A DNA stretch of 60,256 nt from Bartonella gabonensis (GTDB lineage Bacteria > Pseudomonadota > Alphaproteobacteria > Rhizobiales > Rhizobiaceae), in contig NZ_CAHOYM010000003.1 in assembly GCF_903679515.1 (NCBI RefSeq), positions 1 through 60,256 on the forward strand, in the 5' to 3' direction. The stretch's first letter is position 1. Each line of letters opens with the position of its first letter. Shown here one piece after another: positions 59,693 to 60,256 of this stretch. A program made the position numbers and the translations under genes. The notes under the pieces were generated by a model. It made no database searches, was not told the origin of the DNA, and saw only the letters and a list, made by a program, of their open reading frames with translations.

Positions 59693-60256
59693 TTAACTTC
59701 TGTAATCGCTATTGATCATAACGTACTCTTTTGTTAAGTCGCAAGTCCAAACCGTCGCGGTACTCTTACCCAAACCGATATCAACACGAATTGTAATGTA
59801 TTTACCTTGCATATAAGAACCTATTGTCTCTTCACAATATGCAGGATCTCGTTCGCCATTTACTGCAACACGATGTTCACCAAACCAAATCGTCAACAGA
59901 TCGCGATCAACTTCAACACCGGCCTTCCCAACCGCCATAACGACTCGCCCCCAATTTGCATCTTCACCGGCAATAGCCGTTTTTACAAGTGGTGAATTTG
60001 CAATTGATAAAGCAATCGTTTTTGCCGCATCGTTTGTTGTAGCACCACTCACATTAACCTCAATTAAATGACGTGCACCTTCACCATCACAGACAACTTG
60101 GAGTGCAAGTTCATGCAGAAGTGCACTCAATTGTTTTACAAAAACACCATATCGTGGATCAGATTGACTTGTAAGGCATGGAAAATGTTCTTTTCCTGTC
60201 GCAAACAACATAAGCGTATCTGAAGTTGAGGTATCACTATCAACAGTAATCGAATT
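59693..60256 (-). CDS. argJ: Bifunctional ornithine acetyltransferase/N-acetylglutamate synthase, C-terminal part
   Basis: The gene is partial: the reading frame enters from the right edge and ends at 59693, giving 187 residues of the beta chain. Visible are [55 protein letters not shown] and the family ending near TCDLTKEYV. ArgJ transfers acetyl from acetylornithine to glutamate in cyclic arginine synthesis. The self-cleavage site between alpha and beta chains lies outside the window. An internal Met at 60211 is not the start. Confidence 0.95.
   Translation of the reverse strand, partial: NSITVDSDTSTSDTLMLFATGKEHFPCLTSQSDPRYGVFVKQLSALLHELALQVVCDGEGARHLIEVNVSGATTNDAAKTIALSIANSPLVKTAIAGEDANWGRVVMAVGKAGVEVDRDLLTIWFGEHRVAVNGERDPAYCEETIGSYMQGKYITIRVDIGLGKSTATVWTCDLTKEYVMINSDYRS

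Noticed and set aside
1-60256. CRISPR arrays, insertion sequences, tRNA and rRNA genes, toxin-antitoxin pairs, secretion or defence systems
   Set aside because: No regularly spaced repeats, transposase motifs, tRNA T-loop signatures or other hallmarks were found on either strand.

Overview
The window is AT-rich DNA from an alphaproteobacterium of the order Rhizobiales, most likely Bartonella. The pointers are two tandem genes for Omp25-like, hemin-binding (Hbp-type) outer-membrane beta-barrels, low coding density with many decayed genes, and rhizobial gene orders: ffs-dnaX-ybaB-recR, tsaB-rimI-miaB-phoH-ybeY-corC-lnt-xre-metK-trmB, rimP-nusA-ylxR-infB-rbfA-truB, rpsO-pnp, hslV-hslU and mutT-argJ. 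Most of the window is conserved core genome. The accessory signal lies in the first 5.5 kb and in several gene graveyards.

Layout. 1-5.5 kb: a frameshifted relic of a phage Bet/RecT-type recombinase, two tandem hbp-like genes with related leaders plus an orphan third leader, one small secreted basic protein, and long non-coding DNA with possible relics. 5.5-11.1 kb (minus strand): RNase D, an M20 peptidase, MutM, an M29 aminopeptidase and a SleB-type cell-wall hydrolase. 11.7-17.1 kb (minus): pstS-pstC-pstA-pstB-phoU for high-affinity phosphate uptake. 17.2-22.1 kb: gshB, a MoeB/ThiF-like E1 enzyme, a CycM-like cytochrome c, kdsB and pheA, followed by an apparent partial copy of the pheA 3' end. 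22.5-27.7 kb: a small secreted protein, the SRP RNA gene, dnaX, ybaB, recR and a dead YeiH-family exporter.

28.4-45.2 kb is a long plus-strand run of tRNA modification, rRNA maturation, envelope, SAM synthesis, transcription and translation factors, with several ATGA or short overlaps that suggest translational coupling. 45.2-48.0 kb interrupts the usual truB-rpsO adjacency with a badly damaged MFS_3 transporter gene. 48.0-51.9 kb carries rpsO with a structured leader, pnp and an RsmC-like methyltransferase. 51.9-60.3 kb carries hslVU, an asparaginase, coaA, an M17 aminopeptidase, an NlpC/P60 endopeptidase, mutT and the 3' part of argJ, which runs off the window.

I found no CRISPR array, insertion sequence, tRNA, rRNA or intact defence or secretion system, and nothing that amounts to a clearly new multi-gene system. 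The observations most worth checking are the conserved 19-bp leader element of the hbp genes with its orphan copy, the correctly phased A7 slippery heptamer in dnaX that would give a 400-residue gamma-like product, the structured leaders before rpsO and metK, the pheA 3' echo, and the pseudogenes whose lesions can be read base by base.
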